From Sternotherus odoratus (lineage: Eukaryota; Chordata; Testudines; Kinosternidae): DNA of 64,000 nt. Positions 10,880-22,800 of the stretch are shown piece after piece. Position 1 is the first letter of the stretch, and each line of letters begins with the position of its first letter. The stretch is from the NCBI GenBank assembly GCA_032164245.1, contig JAVMKO010000003.1, forward strand, positions 84,736,390-84,800,389, written 5' to 3'. The notes beneath the pieces were generated by a model. That model had not been told where the DNA came from and ran no database searches. It saw only the letters and a program-made list of their open reading frames with translations. A program made the translations under genes and the position numbers.

Positions 10880-13800
10880 GTGAGTGCCCTCCATCCCCCA
10901 CTAACATTGCTTGTTTTTCTTGACTTGTTGCCACTAACTAGAATGTGCTTTCTATACATAGATCGGATTGGTTTAGTCAAAACAATTGCAGTTATTCTTA
11001 ATGATTGCTATTACCCATGTTACTGTTTATTAGTCAAGATGATTAGCAACCACAGTGCTGACAGCTGTAGAAATGCACTGGAAGATGCACTTTCTGCTAA
11101 TGGAAATTCTTCTTAGTGGCCGCAGTGTATTACAATGTTGTCTGTGTTTAAAACTTTGCATGCTTTGCTTTACCTTTCACAGTAATACATTTTTCTCCTT
11201 CAACTTTACAACAACATGTAGGGCCAAATTAATCCCCGGTGAAACCCCACCAAAGTTCATACAGTTACATCAGAGATGAGCTTGACCTATAATGTGCATT
11301 CTTAGTGTGCCCCTTATTCCTGATTCATACAAGAAAAGGAATTATTCCATCCCTAGATTTATTACGTTGTCTCACTGGCATTAATCAGGCTTCCCTTGTC
11401 CTCATTACATTTGTCTGGCTTAAATTGTAAAAAGGGCTTTGGCAGATGCAAAATGCACCTGCTAACGGCAGATCTGTTTAGAAGTGAGCATTTTCAGGGA
11501 AGTGCCCTATTCAGTTGCACAGTGAGTTTCAAGCAGTGAGCCTCCCATGTAGCCTGGGAGGAAGAAATGCATAGGAATACTCAGCCCTATTGCATGGCAG
11601 GGGCTGTTGTGTGTATATATAACATAGTATAAAATTATATCGAATTAGACTGGGATTGAGGGGAGTGTATACATACTTAACATCGATGTGTAATACAGCA
11701 ATGAAAATGTTTGTATGAAAATCCTTGAAAACCCCATGGAATAACTCCCCACTGGTTTTTACAACACTTGTTACCTGTTCTTTTCAGTAGTGGGGAATAA
11801 TAATAATTATTTATTATTTATTTGATATCTCCACATGTAATTATCAATGCAGAAATAATAGTCTGTGTTCTGCTTTTATTTAAAAGACACCTTGGAAAGT
11901 TACAAGTGAAATTAGTGAGCAGAGACATAAAATGACTAACAATTCGGAGTCAATGTCAGTTTTTCCTTGGCGTGTGAAGAAAAGTAAACCTGATGGAGGT
12001 GCCTAGTTTTACCTGGCAGTGGTAGCGGTTTCTAAATCTCGGGATGAAATTGATCCTGCATCACCCTGTTGCTACCTAGGGGGGAAAAACATGGTAACTA
12101 AGAAAACTAGCCATCTTACCATGGTAACTTAACTACTAAAACATCACTAATTGACTTTGCCGGCAGACAGGTACAAAAATAGTCTCCATACAAAACGTTA
12201 ACTCTCTAAGACTGTCCTAAAAACGTGCCATGTACAGAATACATGATAGAACTCATTTGGAATGACCTGTGTAACTCATGGTTTTGCCCCTCTTGAGTAA
12301 TGTTAGGAAATCCAAACTCATGAAGAGTAACTTCTGTTTTCTTGAGGGCTCTGTAGGAGCCTCACTATTTGGGGCTCTAGCAAAGATGTACTGAGTCAGC
12401 AGCACCTACCTCTGCCCTGCCCATGCAACCCCTTTCGCAGGCTCTGCTAAACCCCTGTTGCCCCAATCCCCCACACAGAGGCAAACTTATGGATCCTTTC
12501 CACTGCTGCAGCCTCTCTTTGGCAGACAGTGTGGAGGGCTTAAGAAGGTGAAAATTGAAGGTGAATGTAGCCCAATGAATCTATGAAATGTAGATCGTGA
12601 GATACAATGCACATTGGAAAAAGGGTTTAATAGCAGCAGTATTTCAACCTTGGAGCTGCTACTTCAGGTAGTGGAAATCAATTGTCAGTGCTTCATGTTC
12701 TTTGTTCCCTGGGGACATCCCCAAGACCATGAGCATTATCTGAAGTCACATTTTCTATTTCTGCTGTGCATTTTGAGATAACAATATGCAAGTGACACAT
12801 GTCTGTTTTCTCTTTAAAATACCCCAATAAACACCAGCTTTGTTTCATGTTAAGTATTGGATCCTGCCCCATATCCTCACTCTTAAAAGGCCATGTCTAC
12901 CCTTAAAACTTTTGCTTGCAAAGTCAATTAGGAGGGTGATATATTTTTCTGGCAAAAGCCAGGGTGTAGATGAAATATATTGGACAAAAAAGTTCTTTTG
13001 CTGGGTTAGTGCATTTTGTTCAGGGGATCGGCATCTGCTAGACCAGCAAAAAGCAGTATCAGCTTTGACTGCATTAGGAGCGTTTGCTAGTATACCTATA
13101 CAGAAAAGCACCTATCGGCACCTTGGGCTTTGTGATTCTGGCCCATAGACATTACAAAGGCTTTAATACGTAAAGTCTGAGGACTCAGTTCTCCCCATTG
13201 CTGGGGTAGTAGCCATTAAAGGACTGGATATGGCTCCCTGATTCAGCACTGGCCTGGCCCCAGCATTAGCTGCTCCAACTTATTCCAGTGGAAAATTAAC
13301 ATAGTTCTATTCTGCCATGTGCCTGTTCTTCCTCCCTTCCCTGATGTGTCCCATGCTAAGGTGGAGCCGGTGCTAGAGTCAGCTCTTCTGTATCTACTCA
13401 TCTCTTGCCAATGGGGACACCCCTCCAATGGGAATGATCTTTTGGCAAGTTACAGCTAGAACCCGGCTACTTTGCACCACCTGATCAGTCTGTAGGGGAG
13501 GCACCTCAAATTAGTGGATACAGCTGAGCATTTTGGCCTTAATCTCAGCCTCAGTTTTCCTATCTTTAATTTGCGGGCCATGATGCTTATTAACCTAATT
13601 GGGGTTCTGTGAAGGGTAAGAAGATAATGTTTGTGAAGCACTCTGACCATGAAGAGTGTTGTGTAAATCACTTACAGATTACTAGTGTTGAACCTACAGT
13701 CGACCTAGCTATGTCTGTCTACAGACAATACCTTTAATATTGGTCAGGCCCCGGCATGAAAGGTTATTTCATGCTTTGCGACTTATCTATTCCCACCCAC

Positions 13801-16800
13801 GTTTTGGGAGATTTCTTGTTTAACCCATTGCATTGTTTTGTCTAATCCTTTGTGTTTTGCTTTCTTAGCTGTGTTTTGCATGTCACAAAGCTGGAAGCCC
13901 CCAAATGCATGAAATGATCAAAGTGTCCATTGCACACCTCTTCAGTACCCTGTGCTCTCGCATTTTTACTGGTGCATCCCCACCAATGACATTTCACAAG
14001 GTATCATGCTTGGCTTGCGAGACTGGAGCTCAGCTGAGCAACAGTGCTACACATTAACACACAAGGGGCGGGGGAAGAAAAAAGGGGAAATCGATCCTGC
14101 TCTTTCCAGAAAGTCAGCCTGCCTTTAAATTTAGTCTTTCCACAGTTCTTTCAGTAAACTGAATTAGACAAGAATATCACTATTCGTACCCTCACAGCAG
14201 ACACCGTTTTGGTGAATGGCTCGGCCTCAGCAAGGTCTGAATTGCATGATTGTAAGTGGTCGATAGGATTTTGTATTCCTTGCCAACTGGAATTCTTGTG
14301 TGGCATAGGATAGCCACCTCTGTTCCACGTCTCCCTTTGAAAATGGCAGAAGAGTAAGGATTTTCTTGTGCCGTCAGAGAAGCATAAAGAGGAAATCACA
14401 CTGACTCAGCAAGATAGCGCTTTGCACTATCTGTAAACTGAGGCGTTTCATATGTGTTTCCTTAGGTCCCAGTCCTGTGATGGATCTGTATTGGCAGATC
14501 CCTTCTCCCCATTGAAGCCAATGAGGTGATGCACGGTTCTGGGGTCTGTTCACATAGTTCTGACTGCAGGATTAGAATGTACGCTGTTCAGTGTAGGAAT
14601 CCTGTATTTGTTTAGATGGGTTTTCTGTCATGAATCACTGTGCACTATATAAATAACCGCAGTGACAGCTGCCTGGCATCTGTTTACACATTTAAGATAA
14701 AAAGCTTTAATCTGCATTGACAGTCTGTGCAGTGTGAAACCTCTTGCATCTTTGGAATCTTCCTCACACGTCTACCAATTAAGACCATGCTGAATGAAAT
14801 TCCTCACTTACTTTAGGAAATATAACACACTCAAAGGTCAACAGATACCCAAAGGCCAAAATGAACGGTTCACAACTTATAATACATTTTCTAGATTCAG
14901 GCCTTTCTCAGCAATATGGCTTTCCAAGCATATCCCGCCTGTGTCAAAAGGTGAACAGATGCCCAAAGGCCAAAATGAACGGTAGGTTCTGTCCTTTATC
15001 TGAGGCAAATGCCTTTGGCTTTATCAGGCTTTAATGTATTGTTAAGATGGGGACACATGCAAACCCGAGAGAGGAAATATTAATGTCTCTTTATCTTGGC
15101 ACAAAATATCACGTTCCACATATAGTTCTCACAATGCTACACTGGAACATAACCGAGTGACTGGGATGAGAATGGTGCAAGAGCTATAGTTCAGATTATT
15201 CCAGAGCGTAGCATTTTGGTTCACACAATTTACACTAATCAAGCTGCTTATATTTCTAACCAAGGACTTCAATCGTGCTTTATTGTGTCCAAAATTTAGC
15301 CATGAGGCAGAAATCCTAAAAGCATTAGCACCTCCCACATCTCCTGGATACATCTGCTGAAGGGAGCAGAGGTGCTAAATTCAAATTTAAGATTATGCTT
15401 AAATAAATTTGTTAGTCTCTTAGGTGCCAGAAGTACTCCTGTTCTTTCATTCTCCATTCTGTTACATTAGAAGTAATGCACATGGACAGCAGTTCCATTT
15501 TAACCTTATTCCCTGTCCTCCCACAGAAGTTAATAGAAAAACTCCCTTTGATTTCAGTCTGAGTCGGATCAGGCTCTTGATTGTGATCATGTTTACATAG
15601 CAGCATTGATTAGTCCACATAATGAGCTAACCACCTTTAAATTTTCATCTTAAAAGCTTAACTTAGGGAAATACAAGTATCTAAAACAAGAAAACATTTT
15701 TATTCCATCTATGCTCCTATACTTTGAAAAAGGATAACCAGTTAAATTCAGTTTTGTTTAAAAAGATGTCTATACAGAATATATCAGTTGTATATAAATC
15801 TGTCAAGAATCAGAGAAGTAGCCGTGTTATTCTGGAATTGCAGAAGTGACCGAGTCCTGTGGCACCTTAAAGACTAACTAAACTATATTAATCTGTGTAG
15901 ATACAGTATATGTAGTGTTGATCCTTTTCTCCCTATGACTGGGTGTTAACAGGTCACTTCACCTTGAAATACATGTTAACTACTTATGCTAAACAATGTG
16001 TTCCATCTTGTATTTAGCTAGGACACACTGAGTACATTTCCCAGACCTGAAGAAGAGCTCTGTATAAGCTTGATAGCTCGTCTCTCTCACCAACAGTAAT
16101 TGCAGACTTGACTTGAGATAAACACCTCCTAAAAGAAATCTGGTAAAGGACATTGCACAATACCATATCCTCAGCATTCCACTGAATTTTGGGCATAATA
16201 CCATATCCTCAGCATTCCACTGAATTTTGATAACTATCTGCAAAACTTTATCTTTGGGCAGAGTCCAAGAATGGAAAAATTCAACCCTAAAGATGAAAGT
16301 TTGCAAAAGTTATGAGTCACTGAAAATGTAGTTAGAATGGAAACGGATGCAACATGAACTATAGCAGTCACTGTCACTCTCACTGTAATAAAACTAAACA
16401 ATACAATTTTTTCCACTTATGGGCACCAAAAGGCTATTGGACTCTATAATAACATAAATTAGAACCATGATTTACAATGAACAATCAAGATGCCTAGTTG
16501 CATCCTCGTAGCAGAAGCTCTCTCAAAATCCCCAATATATTACTCATACAAAAAACCCACACAAATAACAATTTACAAAATAACCTAAAAAGAGCCTCGT
16601 ATGAGAGGATGATACTGCTTATATGCTGGGGGCAGAAATCCAAAGTAACAGTTCCTGTAGGTTCATTTGATCCCTATTGATGTCATGAATACATCACTGG
16701 AATTAAACAATAGGGCTAATATTTGAAAGCAACATCCACAGCACAAGCCACTACCTGGGCATCCTAGTTTGACAGGATGAGGAGTGGTTGCCATTTTTGT

Positions 16801-19800
16801 CTTGCCACCTCAACGTGCACAACACTTCAGAAACCTGACAAATTGCATGCTGCTTTTAAACCATATTGGTTTTTGGCTATTCACTTGGCTGAAAAATTTT
16901 CTAACACTATTCACTAGTAAATCTGACTGACTTTCTGAAGAGAGCGTCACTTCCTCCCAAGATGGTCTACAGTAAAATTGTTTGTTTATATCTATGTGCT
17001 GCTATCTTGTTTCCTCACCAGGTTTGCATTGAGACATATGTATCTAGCTGTCACCAGCGGAGTATTAACACCGCTGTGCGGGCAACCCTCAGCCAAATGT
17101 TGAGTGACTTGACTTTACAGTTACGGCAAAAGCAAGAGAATACGGTGAGCCTTCCGGCATCAACAGATGGTTCAGTGTTCCATGGCTGTGTCCTTTTTGT
17201 GTCTCTGCATGCAGTGTTCTGTGGCCGGGTGCTGTGCCTTCTGGTGTTGTTTGAGCATTCCAGCATCAGTCCTGTTTAAAACTGCTGCCTTTCAGGGTTC
17301 TGTCTGTATGAATGCCTAACAAATGCTTCAACAGAAACAACTCTACCCAAAACAAGGCTCTACATTTTGATTTGCAAGAAAGGCTTCATTCCGATGTCAG
17401 ATTGTCTTGCCTTTGCTTCCTCTTTTTGTTCTCTTATTTTGTGTGTTTATCTTGGTGAAGTCCAGTTGAAATCCTTTTGTCAAAACTTTCTTAAATGTTG
17501 CCCATACCAAATACATTCTTAGTTACAGAAAATATATTTGAGGGTTTTTTTTGTTACAAAATTTAAGCCAAATCCTTTTGAATGTATATCAAATTAAATA
17601 ATTTGGGCCACCTGCTGGTCTACTGGCAAAAAATAACTGGTTTCTTTATATTGCCTTTATTGTGGTGTTAAAATCCACAAGAGCTGTTTGCATTAAACTC
17701 CAACCTATTGTCTAGATGGGATTATAAATACCTCTAGGCAAATTTGAAATTACTTTGACTTCTTGCATTTATGAGCACTTCCTTGCATATTAATGAAGAA
17801 ATTATTTGCCTTGGTGTGTGTTTGGTTTGTTAGCAGATTCTGCAGTTGTGTAGAGTTTAATCTTAAAGCAGTTGTGCTAGGTTCAGTACAATGGAGATCC
17901 TTTTTAAAAATTGAATAGCCAAAATGTAAGTACAGCATAATCCTGAGAAATAACTGTAAAGTGTAATTATTGGATTACTTATCCCTTCTCCATAAACAGT
18001 GTGCCCAATTTATAAGTAATAAGATATTTTTTCCAAGCTGGCAGGTCTGCAAATTCTATCTGGATCTGAAAACTCAGTTGATTTACTTCTGCTTGTACAT
18101 CGTGACTATAATGGAGATTCTGCAAAGTGCACTTAGTGCCTGACAATTTTCTGATGCTACCTGAGAGATGAGAGAATTGACCTTGTTCTTCCGTGTGCTA
18201 TATGTACCACAGGGCACTCTGCACTGGCAGAGAAGTGAACTAGGTGATCTAAGAGGCCATTTCTGGCTGTATTGCACTATTGTAGTGTTAACAGTGATAA
18301 AGTGATAAAGAATAAAATTTTCAATAGCACCTAGGTGATTTAGAATATACGTCTAGTTTTCAAAAGTTACTTAGGTACCTAGGAGTCTGTGTCCCAATTG
18401 CTTTCAATGGGATTTAGGTGCCTAAATCTAAATCATTTTTGAAAATGGGACTTAGGCACATCTGAAAATTTCTCCTTCAAAATTAGTAAAAATAAGAAAA
18501 AGAGGTATGACCGACACCCGAGGAGGCTGTGACTTTCACGCTTGCTTTTCTGACCATAATCCCACAGTAAGGCTTTTTCAGATTAAGAACCAAGCACTTT
18601 AAAGTGTTGCATATTCCTACAGAACTTTTCTTTCACCTATCCTAATTACAATGTTTCTTTTCCCCCAATAGACAACTGAAAACCATGAAGCCATACAAGA
18701 GTTCAAGAGCCAAGGTATCTGTGCCACTTTATTTTATGGTGACTCTTTAAAATCTGGTTTTATTTTCTTTCTCACTATTCCTCGCATTCGCCTACTGTTG
18801 CCAAGGCACCCGGTTGCCATAGTATTTACATCTTCTGCAGAGTCATGGTGCTCCTTTAATTTTCCACTGCTCGCACCTTATCGGTATCACCCCACTCATT
18901 GTAGAAGAGCTCTGGTCACTTTCAGAACTGAGAAGTGTCTGCAAAATCTTCTTGGCTCGCAATACCTTTAATTATACCTTCATCTGCACTGTGTGATGGT
19001 GTTCCAAACAGGAAAGCAAGAACTAATTATTACAATGTGCTGTCTCTGCAACCTTTGGCTTCAGTGTTGTGGTGTTTAATTATACCTTCATCTGCACTGT
19101 GTGATGGTGTTCCAAACAGGAAAGCAAGAACTAATTATTACAATGTGCTGTCTCTGCAACCTTTGGGCTTCAGTGTTGTGGTCAGGGTTTAAGTGAAGTG
19201 GGTTCCCTCCCAAAATTTGAACAGTGTTCTGAGGACTTTTTGAGAGATTAGGAGGGGTCTGGAGAGAGACACACAATTTCTTTCTTTTTGGGCCAACCCT
19301 ATTATATAACTAGTGGATAATTTTAATATTTTTGCAGGTCCTGACAGACAGCTCTGCTAGAGGGCAGTGCTAATATGCCTCACCTTCTTCGTCCCACAGC
19401 ATCCATTAGTTTCCCAAGGCTTTTCCTAGGCCTTGTATCCACTAAAGTCTTTATTAGGCCCTGATCCCACAATTGGATCAGTGGGGGTGTACCGTTGTGC
19501 CCCTTGTGGAGCCCATTGACTCCAATGAGATTCCACACAGGCATTACATTCTTCCCACACAGTTCCATATACAGGACTGGGGACTTAGTTGCTACATAGA
19601 TTTCTGGTGGTTGGAAGGAGCAGCACAGAGACAAACAATAGGAAAAGCCACCAAGATTTTACTAATCCTGAAGAATTGTCTATAGTAAGGTGCTATGCAG
19701 AAGTACAGGAGCCACTTGCTATTTTTCTTCTTGTCTGAGTTGGAGGAAAGGGCCCAAACTTCCATAAATGCATTTGAGCAATTAGTGTTCTCCTCCAAGT

Positions 19801-22800
19801 TAGTGATACTGCTTTTTCATTTTGTGGATCACTCCTTCAGAAAGACAGACATTCTGTAGCAGAATCACTTCCCATCCCACTACCTTTCCATAGCATTCTT
19901 TTTGTGAATTCTGCTAGCCCATGGTCCAAAGTTGAGAGCTACAGATCCAAGTCACGGAAGTTGGGGTGAGTTCTGAAAGATGCAGGGGAGAGTGATGGTG
20001 ATAAACCAGCTAAACATACATAATGCCACTGGCTTTTGTCCTTTCTGGAGGTTCTACAGTAGAGTCCCTTTGCGATGACGTGGTGTCTGTCCTCACTGTG
20101 CTCTGCGAGAAGCTTCAGGCTGTTATAAAGTAAGTGGGTTATTTAGCTATAATTCATATTTGTTGCTGCAGATTCTCTTGTGGAACGTCACTTATAAATG
20201 ATCATACTGTCCTCATTCTAGGATAACAAGGCAAACAGTTCTTTCACTAAGTTACTTGTCAGAGGTACCTCACGCTCTGTGGGATAGATCATATTAATTT
20301 AGCCTACAGTGGTGGTGAGAAATTGATTTATCACCCACATACACAGTTTTTCTTTAAAGAAACTCCGGTACGTGATAGCAACCCTTATAGATAGATTCTA
20401 TATAGTAACAACACCTTTCAGGAAAATGCTTGCTTTTTTTTGCCATGCTGTGCATAATGAACACATCCACAGAAGAGAGAGGGAGAAAGACGACAAATGG
20501 TGTAGCAAGACTAAAATACAATGATCTCTTGGAAGGTGGTATTGGTATTCCCTAACCTAAATATTGGGACTATAATGAAAAGTTTACCCAAATAACTCTA
20601 TGATTTGCAAATGGTATGTTTTCTGTTGAACTACAACCACCATATGTACAATAATGTTGCATTAAAATACCATGATGCTATACATCTGAATATTGATCCA
20701 GATTCTCAGGTGGTTGTAAAGTGCACAGCTTCCTTAAAGTCATGAAAGATGATAGTTAAGTTTAAATGGTTTATATTCCATCATTATTATTGTATTATCT
20801 TTTTTTATAGAAGTCAATGGAGCTTTGCTGATTGCACAAAGTGAGGATCTGGCCCACTGATTCTTTAATATCTCTAATACTATTCTCCAGATTCCTGAGC
20901 AGTCTTAGCTGGAACAGAGACTGAATAAACTATTTAAAACATAATCATGACCGATTTACCCTCCCGGTGACCTTTCAATCAAAGAATTCAAAGCAGATCG
21001 CCAAGGCAATTGTTGTCTCTATTTTACACAGGGGGAAACTGAAGCACACACAGATGGGACTTGCCCAAGGTCACACAGTGATTCAGTGCCATAAGGCCAG
21101 ATTCTGTGAATTACACCTGGCCGTGCTTTGAGAGGGTCCCAGAGCCATGCAGCTCTGGAAACAGTCACTGCTGGAGCTATCCAGCACTCTGGAGAAGTGC
21201 ACATGCTGCACCATTTCTTGAGGACTAAATCTAGCCAGTTTTCATTTTTAATGCATTATGAATTAACTGAAAAGCCCTCTGGATGTGATCCTACAATTCT
21301 TACTCTCATGAGTAGTCCTGGCTTGTGCAAATAAATTCATAGATACTAGTTGGACTGCGTAGGTGAGTAATGACTACTTATAGGAGTCAGGTTGGCAGGA
21401 TCAGGCTTTTCATTTGCAATGCATTGCTCTCCATATTAATCTTACTTGAGAACAGGGTAGACTGAATTTATTCAGAAAACGTTGTAATTTCGAAATTCCT
21501 TTGACTTCAGTGGGATCCACACAGATGCCAGGCTCTGCCAGCCCTGTAGTTGCATACAAAATGAGAGCCCAAGGCTCTTATCCTGGAAAGAGTTAGGACT
21601 GATCTTCACTATGAGGGGGAGGGGTCGACTGCAGATACGCAACTTCAGCTATGTGAATCACGTAGCTGAAGTCTGCGTATCTCCAGCCAACTTACCTGCC
21701 GTCCTCGCGGCGGCAGTCGGCGGCGTGCTCCCCCATCGACTCCAGCTTGTGCCTCTCGGCGAGCTGGAGTTCTGGAGTTGACGGGGGTGCTGCAGGCGAT
21801 CGATTTATCGCGTCTTCACCAGACAAGAGAATCGATCGTTAACCGATCGATTGCTACCCACCGATCTGGCAGGTAGTGAAAACAAGCCCTTACATATGTG
21901 CTGAACTTTCCACACTGTGAGTAAACCCACTGAGAGAGGGAGCCTTGACTTCGTGGAGTTAGGATTTCACCCACAATATATAAAGTTAAACCCATGTATA
22001 ATTCTTTGCGAGATTGGGGCAGAGAATGGAAGCCTGCATGTGGGTAACATGGCTCCTCTCACAACCAATTTATGGGTCGAAACATGCAAAATTTCCAGAG
22101 TTTCAAGTGTTTCAGTACCATTATATCAGTAGTTTGTAGAAAGCAACATTTTGTGGCCTCAGAATAGCCTACAATCTAATTGCAAGTACTCTGAAATAAA
22201 TTGAATGAAAAAGCCTAGCTGTGGTATTTTAAGCAAAGCCCTGCTAACATTCTACTAATTAATCAACCAGGAAAAAACTCCAAACTCTGAGAAACTAAAT
22301 TAATCAAAATGAAAAAGTAGCATAAGCAATACAATTATTTCAAAGGTATAAATACGACAGACTAAAATCTTGGTGAATATTTGAGAGACAGTTGGAAGGA
22401 AAAAAGTTATTTTTAATTAACAACACTGCCTCCATATCATTAAAACTAAGCTCTCGCTTGCTACTGCTCTTCTGCTTGGTTACAAAAGACTATGGCTTGA
22501 GTGAAAAGGAAAAAGGAGTTGTTAGAAGCTGTTTTACATGGTACAAAATTAAAGCAGAAATTGGAGTGGACACATTTGTTAATGAGCAAAGAGGCATTGA
22601 TCAGCGTGAGCAGTAGGAAGCGCACACAAAATTTCCCTGGATGTTCTGGAAATCATTTGCTCCATGTACATTTAGGAGGTGATCATTTAGGTCTGCAAAA
22701 TTATGTGCACAAAAACAATGATGTTTTCAGTTGCCCTAGGCACTTCACCCTGTGCAACAAACTGGAGTTTTGTCTGCGTGCTATTTTTTTATGTCATCTG

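Larger units (their letters stand above)
10880..17021 (+). other. Intron between window exons 1 and 2
   Basis: A 6142-nt intron from GTGAGT to CACCAG. It holds an old MITE-like block at about 12885-13140 (CCATGTCTACCC and AGCAAAAGC motifs), a MIR fragment at 13545-13680, a spaced direct repeat at 14831-14983, the tandem repeat at 16159-16230, and a turtle repeat fragment at 16035-16105. The rest shows no feature that I can name. Confidence 0.8.
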
